Shown here piece after piece: positions 31,974-44,364 of a DNA stretch of 64,000 nucleotides. The DNA comes from Brassica napus. Its lineage: Eukaryota > Streptophyta > Magnoliopsida > Brassicales > Brassicaceae. Every line of letters begins with the position of its first letter. Position 1 is the stretch's first letter. A model generated the notes under the pieces. That model had not been told where the DNA came from. It made no database searches and was given only the letters and a program-made list of their open reading frames with translations. The stretch covers positions 11,386,466 to 11,450,465 of the forward strand of contig NC_063439.1 of assembly GCF_020379485.1 (NCBI RefSeq), in the 5' to 3' direction. The translations under genes were made by a program, and so were the position numbers.

Positions 31974-34900
31974 ATGAGGCTGATTGTTGTATCTGCTTTC
32001 CTTGTCATTGTGCCATTTGAACATATAGATATGCTCTGTGCTCAAACAGTCAGATTGACGGAGGAGACTGATAAACAAGCATTGCTAGAGTTCAAGTCAC
32101 AAGTTTCAGAAACAAGTAGAGTCGTGTTGGACTCGTGGAATGACTCCCTGCCTCTATGTATGTGGACTGGAGTCAGGTGCGGCTCAAAACACAGAAGAGT
32201 AACCGGAGTGGACCTAGGAGGACTGAAGCTAACTGGTGTTGTCTCTCCCTTTGTCGGTAACCTCTCATTTCTAAGATCACTGAATCTTGCAGACAACTTT
32301 TTCCGTGGTGCCATCCCTCTTGAGGTTGGAAACTTGTTCAGGCTTCAATATTTCAACATGAGCAATAATCTTCTTGGTGGGGCTATCCCGGTTGTTCTTT
32401 CTAACTGTTCTAGCCTCTCGTCCCTTGATTTATCATCAAATCATCTTGAACAAGGCGTGCCTTCTGAGTTTGGTTCCTTGTCTAAGCTTGTCCTTCTGTC
32501 TCTTGGTAGAAACAATCTAACAGGGAAGTTCCCTGCCTCATTGAGAAACCTGACATCACTCCAGATGCTCGACATCATATATAACCAAATGGATGGAGAG
32601 ATCCCAGGGGGCATAGCTAGCCTGAAACAGATGGTGTTCTTCCGAATAGCATTGAACAAGTTTACAGGTGTGTTCCCTCTTCCAATTTACAATATGTCCT
32701 CTCTAGTATTCCTGTCTATCACCGGCAACAGTTTCGCCGGCTCCCTTAGACCTGACTTTGGTTCTCTTCTCCCGAACCTTCAAATACTATACATGGGGAT
32801 AAATAATTTCACCGGTTCTATTCCGGAGTCACTTTCCAATATTTCAAATCTTCAACAGCTTGACATTCCATCTAACCATCTCACCGGAAAGATACCATTG
32901 AGTTTTGGGAAACTTCGGAATTTATTAAGGCTAGGCCTTAATAACAACTCTCTGGGAAGCTACTCTTCTGGTGATCTTGATTTTCTTGGTGCAATGGCTA
33001 ACTGCACTCAGTTGCAGTACTTGAATGTTGGTATGAATAAACTGGGCGGTCAGCTGCCTATGTCCATCGCCAATCTCTCCACCCAGTTAACCGAGCTCTC
33101 CCTTGGCATCAATTTCATATCTGGAAGTATTCCTCATGGCATTGCGAATTTAGTACGCCTTCAAGCGTTAGACATGGGAGAAAATTTGCTGACAGGCAAA
33201 CTTCCTCCCTCCTTCGGAGAACTTTCTGAATTGAGAAAAGTCTTGCTCTATTCGAATCAACTGTCGGGAGAGATACCATCTTCCTTGGGCAATATCACTT
33301 GGCTAACGTACCTCTATCTGATAAACAACACTTTTGAAGGAAGCATCCCTTCAAGTCTTGGACGCTGCAGCTACCTTCTAGACCTGAACCTCGGGACTAA
33401 CAAGCTGAATGGCAGCATACCCCATGAGCTTATGGAGCTTCCGTCTCTCATCATCTTAAATGTCTCTTTTAACTCGTTGGTTGGCCCTTTGAGAGAAGAC
33501 GTTGGAAACCTTAAGTTTCTGCTTGGTCTAGACGTTTCGTACAACAAACTGTCAGGACAGATTCCACGCTCCTTGGGGAATTGTCTCTCACTAGAATATC
33601 TTTGGCTGCAAGGTAATTCATTTGTTGGTTCTATTCCAGATATGAGAAGGTTGACTGGCCTCAGGTTCCTTGATCTGTCCAAGAACAATCTCTCTGGCAC
33701 GATACCTAAATATTTGGCAAACTTTTCCAAGCTACAGAATCTGAATCTCTCTATGAACAAATTCGAAGGAGCTGTGCCAACAGAAGGAATATTTGGTAAT
33801 ACCAGTGCAATGTCGATCGTTGGCAACATAAACCTCTGTGGAGGCATCCCATCATTACTGCTTGAGCCGTGCTCTGTAGAATTACCAGGAAAGCATTCGT
33901 CGTCAGTCAAAAAGATAATCGCCATTTGTGTCAGTTCAGGTATAGCATCTCTTTTGCTGTTGTCTCTGTCTGTGTTTTATATATGCCGGTACAAACAGAG
34001 GATGAAGAACGTCAGGGGTAACAACAATGAGAATGATCGGTCTCTCTCCCCTGTGAAGTCATTTTATGAAAAGATAAGCTACGATGAGCTTTACAAGATA
34101 ACCGGTGGCTTCTCTTCCAGCAATTTGATTGGGTCTGGTAACTTTGGGGCTGTGTATAAAGGATTTCTTGGGTCCAAGAACAAGATCGTTGCCATAAAAG
34201 TTTTGAATCTCAGCAAACGTGGAGCTGCAAAGAGCTTCATGGCAGAATGTGAAGCACTAGGATGTGTGAGGCATCGCAATCTTGTGAAGTTGGTTACTGT
34301 CTGTTCGAGTGTGGATTCTGAAGGAAATGGTTTCAGAGCTCTAGTTTATGAGTTCATGGCTAATGGAAACTTGGACATGTGGCTGCACCCGGAAGAATCT
34401 GACGGTCCATCGAGAAGAACCCTGACCCTTTTGGAAAGACTCAACATTGCTATAGATGTTGCTTCGGCTCTGGTTTATCTTCATACTTATTCTCAGTTTC
34501 CAGTAGCCCACTGTGATCTTAAGCCAAGCAATATTCTTCTAGATGAAGATTTAACTGCTCATGTAAGTGACTTTGGTTTGGCCCGACTCCTCCTGAAATT
34601 CGATCGTGAATCGTTTCATATGAAGTTCAGCTCGACGGCTGTTCGTGGGACCATCGGATATGCTGCACCAGGTATGTTTGTACTTCAGATTAAAACAACG
34701 TGATATCATTCGATCTCATTGTAGTTAATTATTGAACTTGTAGAATATGGAATGGGAGGTCATCCATCGATAGTGGGAGATGTGTACAGCTTTGGAATCC
34801 TCCTGTTGGAAATGTTTACAGGAAAAAGGCCCACGGATGAGTTATTCGTGGACGGTCTAACTCTCCATGGCTTTACCAAATCAGCATTATTGCAGGAACG

Positions 34901-35114
34901 AAGAGCAGTAGATATAACAGACCAATCTGTTCTCTGTGGTGCATATGATCCGGTTCTTGGAGTCGAAATGGTGGAATGCTTGTCCCAGCTTGTGTATAAG
35001 GTGGGAGTCAGGTGTTCAGAAGAATCACCGGTGAACCGGATATCGATGGCTGAGGCCTTAAGAAAGCTGGTCTCTGTCAGAGACATGTTGATTGAAGACG
35101 GTAAGACCCTTTAG
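31974..35114 (+). CDS. LRR-XII receptor-like kinase (EFR/Xa21 type, non-RD)
   Basis: A plasma-membrane pattern-recognition-type receptor kinase. Two exons, 31974-34671 and 34744-35114, joined across a GT-AG intron that splits the codon after GTIGYAAP, the conserved intron position of this subfamily; 1,022 residues. I chose MRLIVVSAFLVIV at 31974 because it aligns with Arabidopsis homologues. ATGs at 31953 and 31821 are in frame but would place extra sequence before the signal peptide. In order: signal peptide; LRR N-cap (ETDKQALLEFKSQV, with paired Cys at LCMWTGVRC); about 21-22 LRRs; single membrane helix at about 648-675 (IIAICVSSGIASLLLL); kinase with GSGNFGAVYKG, VAIKVL, HCDLKPSN (about 845-852; HCD, so non-RD) and SDFG. 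It resembles Arabidopsis At3g47570/At3g47090 (memory). The ligand is unknown. A decayed tandem copy follows. Confidence 0.93.
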
Positions 35115-36276
35115 GTGACAAAGGCGTCTATCTTTTCACCCGAGTTGTAGTGCAAGAGATTGTGAAAAGGCGAAAAGATAATAGGTATGTATACAGCAAT
35201 ATAATTATGTTAAAACATTTCACTGCACACAAATAAGTATATGCATCTATATATATGTAATATGTAATATTTGTTCAATACATATACATTTATCTTGTTT
35301 GTATGAATTTGCGAGTGATCTAGTGAATATTTTTCCTATTTAACTATTGTACGCTTGTATGCTGCCCTTGTTGTGTGCAATGAGAACTATATTAGGCAAT
35401 TACACCATCCTAGGAACTGTTTCTGTCAAAGTTCTGATACTTTTATGTGAAAATGTCATTACGGGTAGAAACCTTGTCAAACTAGATGACTATTGTTTTG
35501 AGGTTTAACGTTGGAGGTGATACGTATATTAGTTTATGTCTAATTTCCTAATTACTGTCACAGACTCATAGCCAATACACTCATTGTGATCTCGCTCCAC
35601 AACCCAACGATTTTGATTCTTGCTCAACTTTAGCTCTGCAGGTCCAAAATCAACCATAGTTTTCAATTCTTGCTTTCAGAATAAATCCTAATCTCTATAC
35701 CTTTACTAGATCCATTCATCTTCACGACTATAGTCTATAGTCTGTTATGTTAAAGCTCTAGTTAATTTCATTATCATTTAAGTATGTCTTTATGGAGTAC
35801 GTTAAAGAGTTAAGTGTACAGCTTTGGACTCTTGCTGCTGTCCATGTCACTTGGTAAGAAGTATCCGAGTAGAGGATTATTTCAATCTTCTATGTATATA
35901 TCTGAGCATATTTTACATAATTAAGTCAATGCTCTCAAACCGTGAACCTTCATCGTCATTGATGAGCCAACAGAACGAGGTTTTGCAAATATTTTATCAC
36001 CGCCAACTTCTGTTGACCGTTGGTTGCTTCCTCTCACAGGTTTTGTTTCCTTAAAATATTATTTCTCTTTAATTAATTATTCTCTTATTATTGATGCATG
36101 GATGTTGATTCTTTGATTGAGATGGTACTTTTTTTAAATCTAACTGTCAATTTTCTTTGCTTACTTTACCCCTTCTTGGGGGTACAAAAAGAATATACAA
36201 GTAGTAGTCTTCTTCGGTTCCTAACGAACAAAGACAAAGCTGCTGCAGTTTAACACAAAAGAACTACTCCTTTACT
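35115..36276. other. spacer between tandem receptor kinases
   Basis: No gene. At 35577-35625 one frame reads YTHCDLAPQPND, faintly like the HCDLKPSN kinase loop, but nothing around it extends the match. It otherwise contains the 3' UTR of the first kinase and the upstream region of the second. Confidence 0.4.
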
Positions 36277-39200
36277 ATGCATCTTCCTTGTATGGGCCTT
36301 ATACTGTTTCAAGTACTTGCTATACATACTCTTGTGTTCTACTGTCAGGCATCCAGTTTCACTGATCAGACAGACAAACAAGCGCTGCTCGAGTTTCAGT
36401 CTAACCTATCACCAAACAGCCGAGTTTCCTTAGCTTCATGGAATGAATCTGTTGATCTCTGCAACTGGACTGGAGTTACCTGTGCCCGGAAACACAAGAG
36501 AGTCACTGGTTTAAACCTCAGCGGGATGAAACTAACAGGTGTTATCTCGCCCTTTATCGGTAACCTCTCTTTCATCACATCTCATAGTCTCGCACACAAC
36601 TCTTTCCACGGTAGCATCCCTCCTGAGGTGGGGAAGCTGTTCAGGCTTCAACTTGAACCTGAGAAACAACGTTCTCGGAGGTGGGATTCCACTCGGCTTA
36701 TCCAACTGTTCTGCACTTTTGACCAGTGATCTATCCTCCAACAATCTTGAACACGAGATTCCTTCCGAGCTAGCCTCACTTTCTTCTCTTGTCCTTCTGT
36801 CTCTCCGTAGAAACGCCCTGACAGGGAAGTTGCCTGCCTCTTTCGGGAACCTAACATCACTAGAGAGGCTTGATCTCGCGTACAACCGTATGGAAGGAGA
36901 GATCCCTGACAGTATGTCCAGACTCACGAGGATCAAGTTTCTCAGACTAGCGCAAAACAAGTTTTCAGGAGTCTTTCCTCCTGCTATTTACAACCTCTCC
37001 TCACTTCTGTTTCTATCCATCCCCACAAACTCCTTATCTGGTCAGCTTAGGCCTGACGTTGACTTGCTTTTTCCAAACATTCAAGTGCTGTTCTTGGGAG
37101 GAAACGCTTTCGAAGGGCAGATTCCATCTTCGCTAGCCAATATTACATCTCTCAGGGAGTTTGATATTGCAGCATGCGACATGACAGGAAGCATTCCTTT
37201 GAGTTTTGGAAGATTACATAATCTAGAAATACTTGGGCTTAGTTATAACTCCTTGGGAAGTTACTCCTCCAGAGATCTTGATTTTCTTGGCAGTTTGAAT
37301 AACTGCACTCAACTACAGTATCTTGGTGTTGGGTACAACAGACTTGGGGGGAAGATGCCTCATGCTATATCCAATCTCTCCAACCAGTTAACATATCTAT
37401 TCCTTGGAGGAAACTTCATCTTTGGGAGCATTCCTCATGACATCGGAAACCTTGAAAGCCTCCAAACATTCAAGGTTGAGCAGAGCCTCTTGACAGGTGA
37501 ACTTCCCACCTCCCTTGGGATGCAGATTAGGAAGGCTCCAGTTACAGTCCAATATGATGTCAGGAGAGATACCATCTTCCTTGGGGAACCTCAGTATGAT
37601 AGCTGAGCTCTATTTGTATAACAATAGTTTCAAAGGAACCATCCCTTCTACTTGATTACAACATGCTGCATGGCTCCATACCTCAAGAACTCATGGAAGC
37701 TCGGTCTCTGGTTGCTTTAAATGTTTCGTATAATAATCTGACTGGAGATTTACCAAGCGAGGTGGGAAAGCTGGAGAATCTTATTCAGCTATACGTTTCA
37801 CACAACCAGTTATCAGGACATATACCGCAAACCCTGGGGAGCTGTCTCTCCTTGGAAGAGATTAGTTTAAATAGAAACTTATTTGAAGGAAGCATCATTA
37901 ATATCAGAGGGCTGAGGGACCTTAAATTCTTGGATCTATCCAACAACAATCTCTCTGGCTCTATACCTGGTTATCTAGTAAACCTCTCTGTGAATAGTCT
38001 TGAAGGGCCAGTACCAAGTGAAGGAGCATTTCGAAAATTCAGCCAAGTTTCTATATTTGGAAACATAAATCTTTGTGGGGGCATCCCTGAACTACAGTTA
38101 AGGCCATGCTCCGTGGAAGGAGAGATTAAAAGAGTGAAGTCTTCAGTGAAAAAGAAAAAATTAGTCATTGGCATTGGTGCAGGTGTTGCTATGTTTGTAC
38201 TTTCGGTAATCGGTATCATCTCTCTGTGTTGGCTCAAGAAACGTAACAGAAACGACAGGGTTAGCAATATGTTTAGCTCCACAACTGTTCCTGTACATGA
38301 AAGGGTAAGTTACGAGGAGCTTCATAATGCGAGCGGTGGGTTTTCTTTGGGAAACACCATTGGGTCAGGGAACTTTGGTGTTGTGTACAAAGCATTGCTC
38401 GGTGCTGAGGACAGAGCTGTTGCCATCAAAGTGTTGAATCTCAGTAAGCCTGGAGCTGCCAAGAGCTTTAGCGCAGAGTGTGAAGCCTTGAAGGGTGTAA
38501 GGCATCGCAACCTTGTGAAGCTCCTAACAGCTTGCTCCAGCGTCGATTACAAAGGTAAGGAATTTAGAGCCTTGGTGTATGCCGGATGGAAGCTTGGATA
38601 TGTGGCTGTACCGAGAAGGGACCAGCGATACAACCTCAAGGCCCTTGACCCTTCGTGAAAGGTTTAACGTAGCTATAGACGTGGCATCTGCGTTAGAGTA
38701 TCTTCACGTTAATTGTCATGATCCCATAGCTCATTGTGATCTTAAGCCAAGCAATGTACTTCTGGATGATGATCTAACAGCACATGTTAGTGACTTTGGT
38801 CTAGCTCGACTGCTTCTCAAATTCGACCAAGAGTCCTTCCTTAATCAACTCAGCTCGGCCGGCGTTAGAGGAACCATCGGCTATGCCGCACCAGGTAAAA
38901 CTATCAAACTTTGTGTATTATTCTTTTATCACTCCAATATTTTTTTCTGTGAATTTTGGTTGTAGAGTATAGAATGGGAGGACAACCATCAATACATGGT
39001 GATGTGTATAGCTTTGGGATTCTCCTTTTGGAAATGTTCACAGGGAAACGACCAACCAATGAACTATTTGAAGGAAGTTTTACACTATACAGCTATACCA
39101 AGTCAGCATTGCCTGAGAGTGTAGTGAACATTGATTCTTCAGAGAGGTCTACGAGTTGGTTTCCCTGTTGCTGAGTGCTTGACAATGGTCTTGGAGTTGG

Positions 39201-39316
39201 GACTTAGGTGTTGTGAGGAACTTCCAAGGAACCGGTTGGCCATAAGTAAAATTGTAAAGGAGTTATTCATAATCAGAGAGAGGTTCTTTAAAACCAGAAT
39301 AACCGCCAGACGTTGA
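36277..39316 (+). pseudogene. LRR-XII receptor-like kinase pseudogene (tandem copy)
   Basis: A second member of the same family, recognisable from signal peptide (MHLPCMGLILFQVLAIHTLV) to kinase C-terminus (IIRERFFKTRITARR) but broken in at least five places. (1) A small frameshift near 36650 in the second or third LRR. (2) A frameshift near 37520 after LPTSLG. (3) An out-of-frame deletion with a stop near 37650. (4) An 8-base loss near 38578 removing the YEFMP junction of the kinase hinge. (5) A frameshift near 39140 after LPESVVNID. There is also an apparent in-frame loss of about 10 residues in the LRR near 37985. The kinase intron (38895-38965) is at the conserved place, HCDLKPSNVLL is intact, and the TM is near 38160-38230. 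It is much closer to its neighbour than to other kinases, so it is a tandem duplicate that decayed. Confidence 0.9.
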
Positions 39317-39413
39317 AGTGTTTTGATTTCCTCTACAACATTTGAAATCCTCAAAGGTTAATATCATAACGCCTAGCTACGAAATAATTTGATTTATTAG
39401 CACATACATATAT

Positions 39414-39942
39414 TGGAAAATTACATGTTTACCACTTTCATGCTACCACTTTTCATTTTTACCATCACTAATGAGACATTTTCAAAAATACATTCTTCAT
39501 TAAGTGACAAAAGACTCTTATGTCCTTGTTATTTATATATATAATAAATTATTATTTAAATAAAAAAAAATAAAAAAAAAATAAAAAAAAATTTTCTTTT
39601 TATTTTTCGAAATATACTTTTTCAAATTCGAATTTTTTTATAAAACTTTTTTTTTTGATTTTTTTTTTATTTTTTTTTTAATTTCTTTTTGAAAAACGGA
39701 AATTATGTTTGAAACTATTTTTTAAAATTTTTATATATTTTTTAAGTATTTATATATTTATTAGAACCATAAATTTCACATTTTAAAAACCCTACCCCAT
39801 CCCTCAACTCTAAACCCTAAGTCTAGATTAGTTAATCCTAAGGGTATAATTGTATTTTACCCTTTATTAAAAGTGAGGGTAAAAGTGGTTAATGTAAACA
39901 TGAAAAGTGGTACTATGAATGTGGTATTTGTGGCAATTTCCC
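39414..39942. mobile_element. MULE-type MITE with 9-bp target duplication
   Basis: A non-coding element of about 529 bp. Its termini form an imperfect inverted repeat of about 48 bp: GGAAAATTACATGTTTACCAC (positions 39415-39435) on the left and GGAAATTGCCACAAATACCAC (complement of 39922-39942) on the right, each followed by a TACCACTTTTCAT word. The 9-bp repeat TACATATAT is perfect on both sides (39405-39413 and 39943-39951), indicating Mutator-superfamily transposition. The centre has long A and T tracts. Two partial copies are joined at 3712-4225. Confidence 0.85.
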
Positions 39943-40779
39943 TACATATATATGCTCCAAGACTTCGTGTTATCAACTACTTATTATTTGCAGAAAAAAT
40001 AGTATGTTTTGTTACCATCTTTATAATTAATAATGCTGAATCTTCCATTTAAATTCTCAGTTGTTTTTGATGTTTTTTCCCCTTGGGCGATGACAAGTTT
40101 TTCAAATTTAGACTTCTCTTAAACTTTATATATTTGTTTAAGAAAAACTTGGCGAAGTACCAAAAGAAGAAGAAAAACTGTTGGTAATAAGAAACTCGGG
40201 TGATACAGGAACGAGGACTTAGAGCACCATTATCGCAGGCTCTTAAGGCCCGTATTTAGTATTTTTAGATTTAAAAAAAAATAAAAATTGGTTAATTAGA
40301 ATGGAGACATCGCTTAATTAAGCGACATAAGAGCATGATTATCCATGTTGCTTAGGTAGATTGCTTAGATGAATTTTGATTAAAAGAAAAAGAAAATTAT
40401 CTTTTAATTCAAGCACCGTTGCTTAATTAGGAACAATAAGCTACGTTGCTTATCTCCTTCTCTCTCTCATCTCTATCTCTGTCTCTCTCCCCACTTCCTG
40501 AAATCAGTAGATTTCGGTTCCAAAATGTCGTGATTGATCTCTTCTCTTGGGATGATCTCGTCGTCGTCTTTGATCGTCTCGAGGGATAGGGATTGGGTTC
40601 GATCGTCTCACCGAAACGCTAACTTCTCCGACGGGCTTATCGCCGGCGATGGGACGATCAGCCACGATCTCGATGACTAAGGTGAGGCTTTAACTTAGTT
40701 AGTAAAGAGATATTCTGCAAATCTTATTGATAGTTTCGTGTTGTGGCTTTTGTAAATCTTATTGATGGTTTCGACAGAA

Positions 40780-40920
40780 CCGAGCCTTCACATGGAGGTA
40801 GAGGGAGAAGATGAGTTCAGGGAAGAGTATGCTTGCCCCTTCTGCTCAGACTATTTTGATATCGTCTCTCTCTGCTGCCACATAGACGAAGATCATCCCA
40901 TGGACACTATCAATGGGGTA
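40780..40920 (+). pseudogene. Di19 zinc-finger gene fragment (captured exon)
   Basis: Encodes VEGEDEFREEYACPFCSDYF followed by DIVSLCCHIDEDHPMD, the first zinc-finger unit of Di19 (drought-induced 19) proteins, which in the family spans two unusual Cys2/His2 fingers. It is followed by a GT splice donor at the place where the family has an intron, and the second finger and the rest of the protein are absent. A GC-rich stretch at 40550-40680 upstream may derive from the donor gene's first exon or leader. It lies inside a TIR element, so it is a transduplicate and not a gene. Confidence 0.8.
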
Positions 40921-42559
40921 AACATCTCTTTATTCTGCAATATCAAAAATCTAATAAATGTCTTCACATGGTTCTTAGTAGATTAGGCAAACAACTAGAG
41001 AAAATCAAATTGTAATTAAATCCATCCTGTCCGAAAATCATTGACATAGAGAACCAAGAATGGAGAAAAGTTTTTGTCTTTGAGGCATTTGAGTCTCATG
41101 GTGAGGCTTTATTAGATCAAGCGTGTGTGTGTTAGTTTATGTGTAAGAGTTTTGTTTTTTAGTTTAGGTAATGATGAACTTTGTCAAAAGTTGGAATCTT
41201 TGATTCTTGATTTACAACAAGACTTGCAAAAAACTTGTTTTTGGTAAAACTTTGTTTATTACATATCTCCAACTTTTATTACATATCTCCATGTTCCTTC
41301 TGATCCCATTTATGTTTGTCGTGTAACCACAAGAATGGAACACACTTTTAGTAATCCTATCTTTTTTTCAAGTCTCTGTTTATGTTTTTTTTTTTTTGTA
41401 GTTGTGCCATCTCTGATTGTTTGCTTTTTGTTTATGATGGAAATGCAGATAACTTCTTGGGGTTTGAGGAGGTGGTCTTCTTATTTCCTGGAAGATGGCC
41501 GGATTCTAACAAGTGAATACTCTTCTTCTCTTCTCCTCTCTTGCCGTATGTTTTGTGTATTGAATGGTCTCCTTTGAAGAACATAATATTGGCAAAAGAA
41601 TCTTTAAAATTTTTAAGCACCTTAAAATAAGAGCTTTGCAATGGAGGAGGAAAAATGTCAAGTTGCTTAGCTAAGTTTCTTATCCAAATTATCTCCTTAA
41701 ATACTATTATTATATTATTAAGCAATCCATTATGAGTTGGTAGGATAATGATGCTCTTTAAGAAACGGGTTTTATGGACACGTGTCGTTATCTCACCCCT
41801 CTCTCTCTCGACCAAAGCATCCTCTCTCTTTCTCTCGCGTTTCCTCGACGACTCCGACTCCATCTGGTTATCTCTCCTCGACGATGACCTCTCCGCGGCG
41901 ACTCCGACTCCATTAACCGGCGACTCTGACGATGACCTCTCCATGGCTTTTAATCTGTAGTTGGGTCTGGATTGTATGATTAAACTTGGCTTTCGTTCTT
42001 TTAAAGCAAAATCTGTTCTTATAGTTCATTGTAATATTTGCGTTTATTCTGAGTTTCGTAATTGAAATTGATATTTGCGTTTCGTAATTGAAATTGATAT
42101 TTGCGTTTATTCTGAGTTTGGTCTTATTTGTAGACAGCGAGGTACACTGTGAGAGCTTTTTGTATGAGACATTACGAAAAGATTTCTTGTTGCGTCATTG
42201 TGAGAGGAGACAAGGCAATGCAACTTCTTGAGTGTGGCTTGAAAGTGAAGGAATACAGATCGAATCTGTGAGTAATGGATTCCCCTCTTTGTTATTAGAA
42301 CCTTTCTTTTGTATCTCTATCATTGTCTTAAGATTGCTCCGTTTATTGTTCTGTTTCCCATCAGCAAGTTTTGTAATAAGTTCACGGTTCTTGCTTAGCT
42401 TTGAATCTGTTTGTTATATTATAGACTGAAAAATACTGAGGCCATTCTTTTTAACCATTGTGTAATTGAATTTGTGAGAATCGCGTTCACTCACTAACAA
42501 ACAAAGCACATCTGATTCTTCCATTTGTCGTATCACCAGTCATCACCAGGGAATGAGGT

Positions 42560-42906
42560 AGCTTTCCTCTAAAGCATTACTAAGGCAATGGCAGCTATGA
42601 GCAAGGTCTGATTCCTTTTTATTTAACACTAATCAGATTTGTTGTTTAGAATTTGTTTCTATAATCTAACTGAGATGTTTTTCTGATGTTTCCAGAATAT
42701 GGATCTGGCAAAACAGGCTAAGGTTATGAGAGAGTTCCAAAAGCAGTCTGCGCAAATGGACATGACTGTAAGTTGTGAGCAGCAGGTATGGTATCTACAC
42801 TATAAAACAAACACATCATCTGTGATTCTATCAGCATCCAAGTCAAACCATCTGCGCAGTTCTGAAATGGATGATCTGGAGAAGCGGTTGGCGGCGCTTA
42901 GATAGA
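42560..42906 (+). pseudogene. VPS2-type ESCRT-III gene fragment (captured exons)
   Basis: Three exon pieces of a VPS2/CHMP2 gene. ITKAMAAMSK ends at a GT donor near 42606. KNMDLAKQAKVMREFQKQSA followed by QMDMT lies between an AG acceptor (about 42696) and a GT donor. A C-terminal piece reads EMDDLEKRLAALR and stops at 42903-42905. The middle of the protein (the usual MMSDSIDDAL region) is missing. Retained introns show genomic capture. Intact VPS2 acts in endosomal membrane scission; this copy cannot. Confidence 0.75.
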
Positions 42907-43194
42907 AAGAAAGAAGAAAGTGCCGTGAGCTTGAAGAAAACGTTTCAGACCAAGAGCTACTGGTTAGTTCAATATCATTGATCAATTTGAAGTTTTTTGA
43001 TTGTGCATTGTAGTAAAGTTTGTTGTAATGAAAGTGTTTTATAATTTTTTTTAAGAACCCATAATTAAGAGACTTGCAATAAACCATTTAAATGTTCAAA
43101 TCTCTTTCTAAGTCTCTTAACTCACTTTTACACTTTAAAAATTATTAAAAATTAATTAAGAGACCCTTTAAGGGGTTTTGGGATAATGATGCTC

Positions 43195-43595
43195 TTATGT
43201 CTATTATCTAGATTAAGACCTAACTTCAGGTTAGTCTTCCATATTTGGTATTTGTGTGTTTATTATCTTATAAAAAGGGGAGTATTTTTTTCTTTACTTT
43301 TGATTCAACATGCATCTCTGTTTTGCTCTTTGTTTTTCTTATATAGTGTTTATCAAAAGAATGACTAGAAAATATAATAATTAATCTCAATTATCTACAA
43401 AACTAAATTGAAATTTGATTGTACATGTGCAAAATATATGCCTTTGCTGTTCATATTTAATGATTGTGTTGGTTCGGAAAAAGATTAATATTATACATTT
43501 TGGTCAACTATTGTAAAATCTGAACACTCAAAATTTCAATTTCTTTTAAGTTTTCCAACAATTAATCCTCAAAGAATATATATTTTAATTATAAA
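43195..43595. other. intergenic
   Basis: Short spacer between the Harbinger-like composite and a Helitron. Nothing recognised. Confidence 0.4.
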
Positions 43596-44364
43596 CTAGA
43601 TTTTAATCCGCACACCCGTGCGGATAAAATTTTATTTATTAACATAAATTTTATATTATTTTGTATATAATAATTTATGATAATATATTGCTGTCATTTT
43701 AAAAATAACTAAATGATATATAGTTCTAAATATTAAAATTTAACCTATGATAACAATTTTATTTTTTGTAAAAATTATTACATAATTTATGAATATTAAT
43801 CATTTTAAAAGGTGAATGATATTTTAGTCACTTTAAACGGCAAATCATATTTTATTTATTTATCTTAATGAAAGTATTTTTTCAAAATATATTGGTTTAC
43901 CAATTCAACATAATTTTGATATGTTTGCAAAAAAAAATATAATTTTAATATGTAATTCATTAATTACTTCTATTTTAATATAATGTAGAATATACTTATA
44001 AAATTTATAAAATTAGCAAAAAAATTCATTATTTTGTTTATAATAAAAAATTAATTAAAATTAATTTATAATAATATTATACTACTAATTGCAAAATTAA
44101 TCAGTGCATTAATTAAAAGAAAATTTAAATTTTTTAAAAGATTTTATTAGATTTTTCTCAACAGATTTTGTTATTTCTAAAACTAAAATTTAAATTTATA
44201 GTTAAAATGGATTTGTTATTAATATCCTTATAATTATTTAGAAATGTTATACATTAAATAAACTAATGTAAACAATAAAAAAATATTTGAATATATGAAC
44301 CTAAATTTCTAGTATGACTATTTTGTAATAGATAAAAATGGTACTTCTCTTTTAATAGAGAAGA
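43596..44364 (-). mobile_element. non-autonomous Helitron
   Basis: A 769-bp minus-strand element. The 3' end is CTAG (43596-43599) preceded on its own strand by a 7-bp-stem hairpin at 43607-43624 (TCCGCAC / GTGCGGA). Its 5' end on the minus strand is TCTTCTCTATTAAAAGAGAAG from 44364. The flanks are A on the left and T on the right. The same family as the element at 7553-8622, which shares the 5' terminus base for base and the CTAG end. Non-coding. Confidence 0.8.

Larger units (their letters stand above)
40222..43194. mobile_element. Harbinger-like composite element carrying gene fragments
   Basis: The outer termini are GAGCACCATTATCG (left, 40222) and GAGCATCATTATCCC (complement of the right end, 43194), with direct TTA on both sides (40219-40221 and 43195-43197). 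A second terminus pair lies inside: GAGCATGATTATCC at 40331 and the complement of 41743-41756. The simplest reading is one element (40331-41756) nested in another. The inner one contains a Di19 gene fragment and the outer one a VPS2 fragment, both with introns, so they were copied from genomic DNA. No transposase is present. The 3-base TTA duplication suggests PIF/Harbinger; the inner pair lacks a clean duplication. Confidence 0.65.

Noticed and set aside
35570..35630. Relic of a third receptor kinase (YTHCDLAPQPND)
   Set aside because: Only one short word resembles the kinase loop; no neighbouring kinase motifs are found.
41432..41944. A 170-codon minus-strand frame rich in Ser/Arg
   Set aside because: No motif, low complexity, and it lies across a transposon boundary at 41756.
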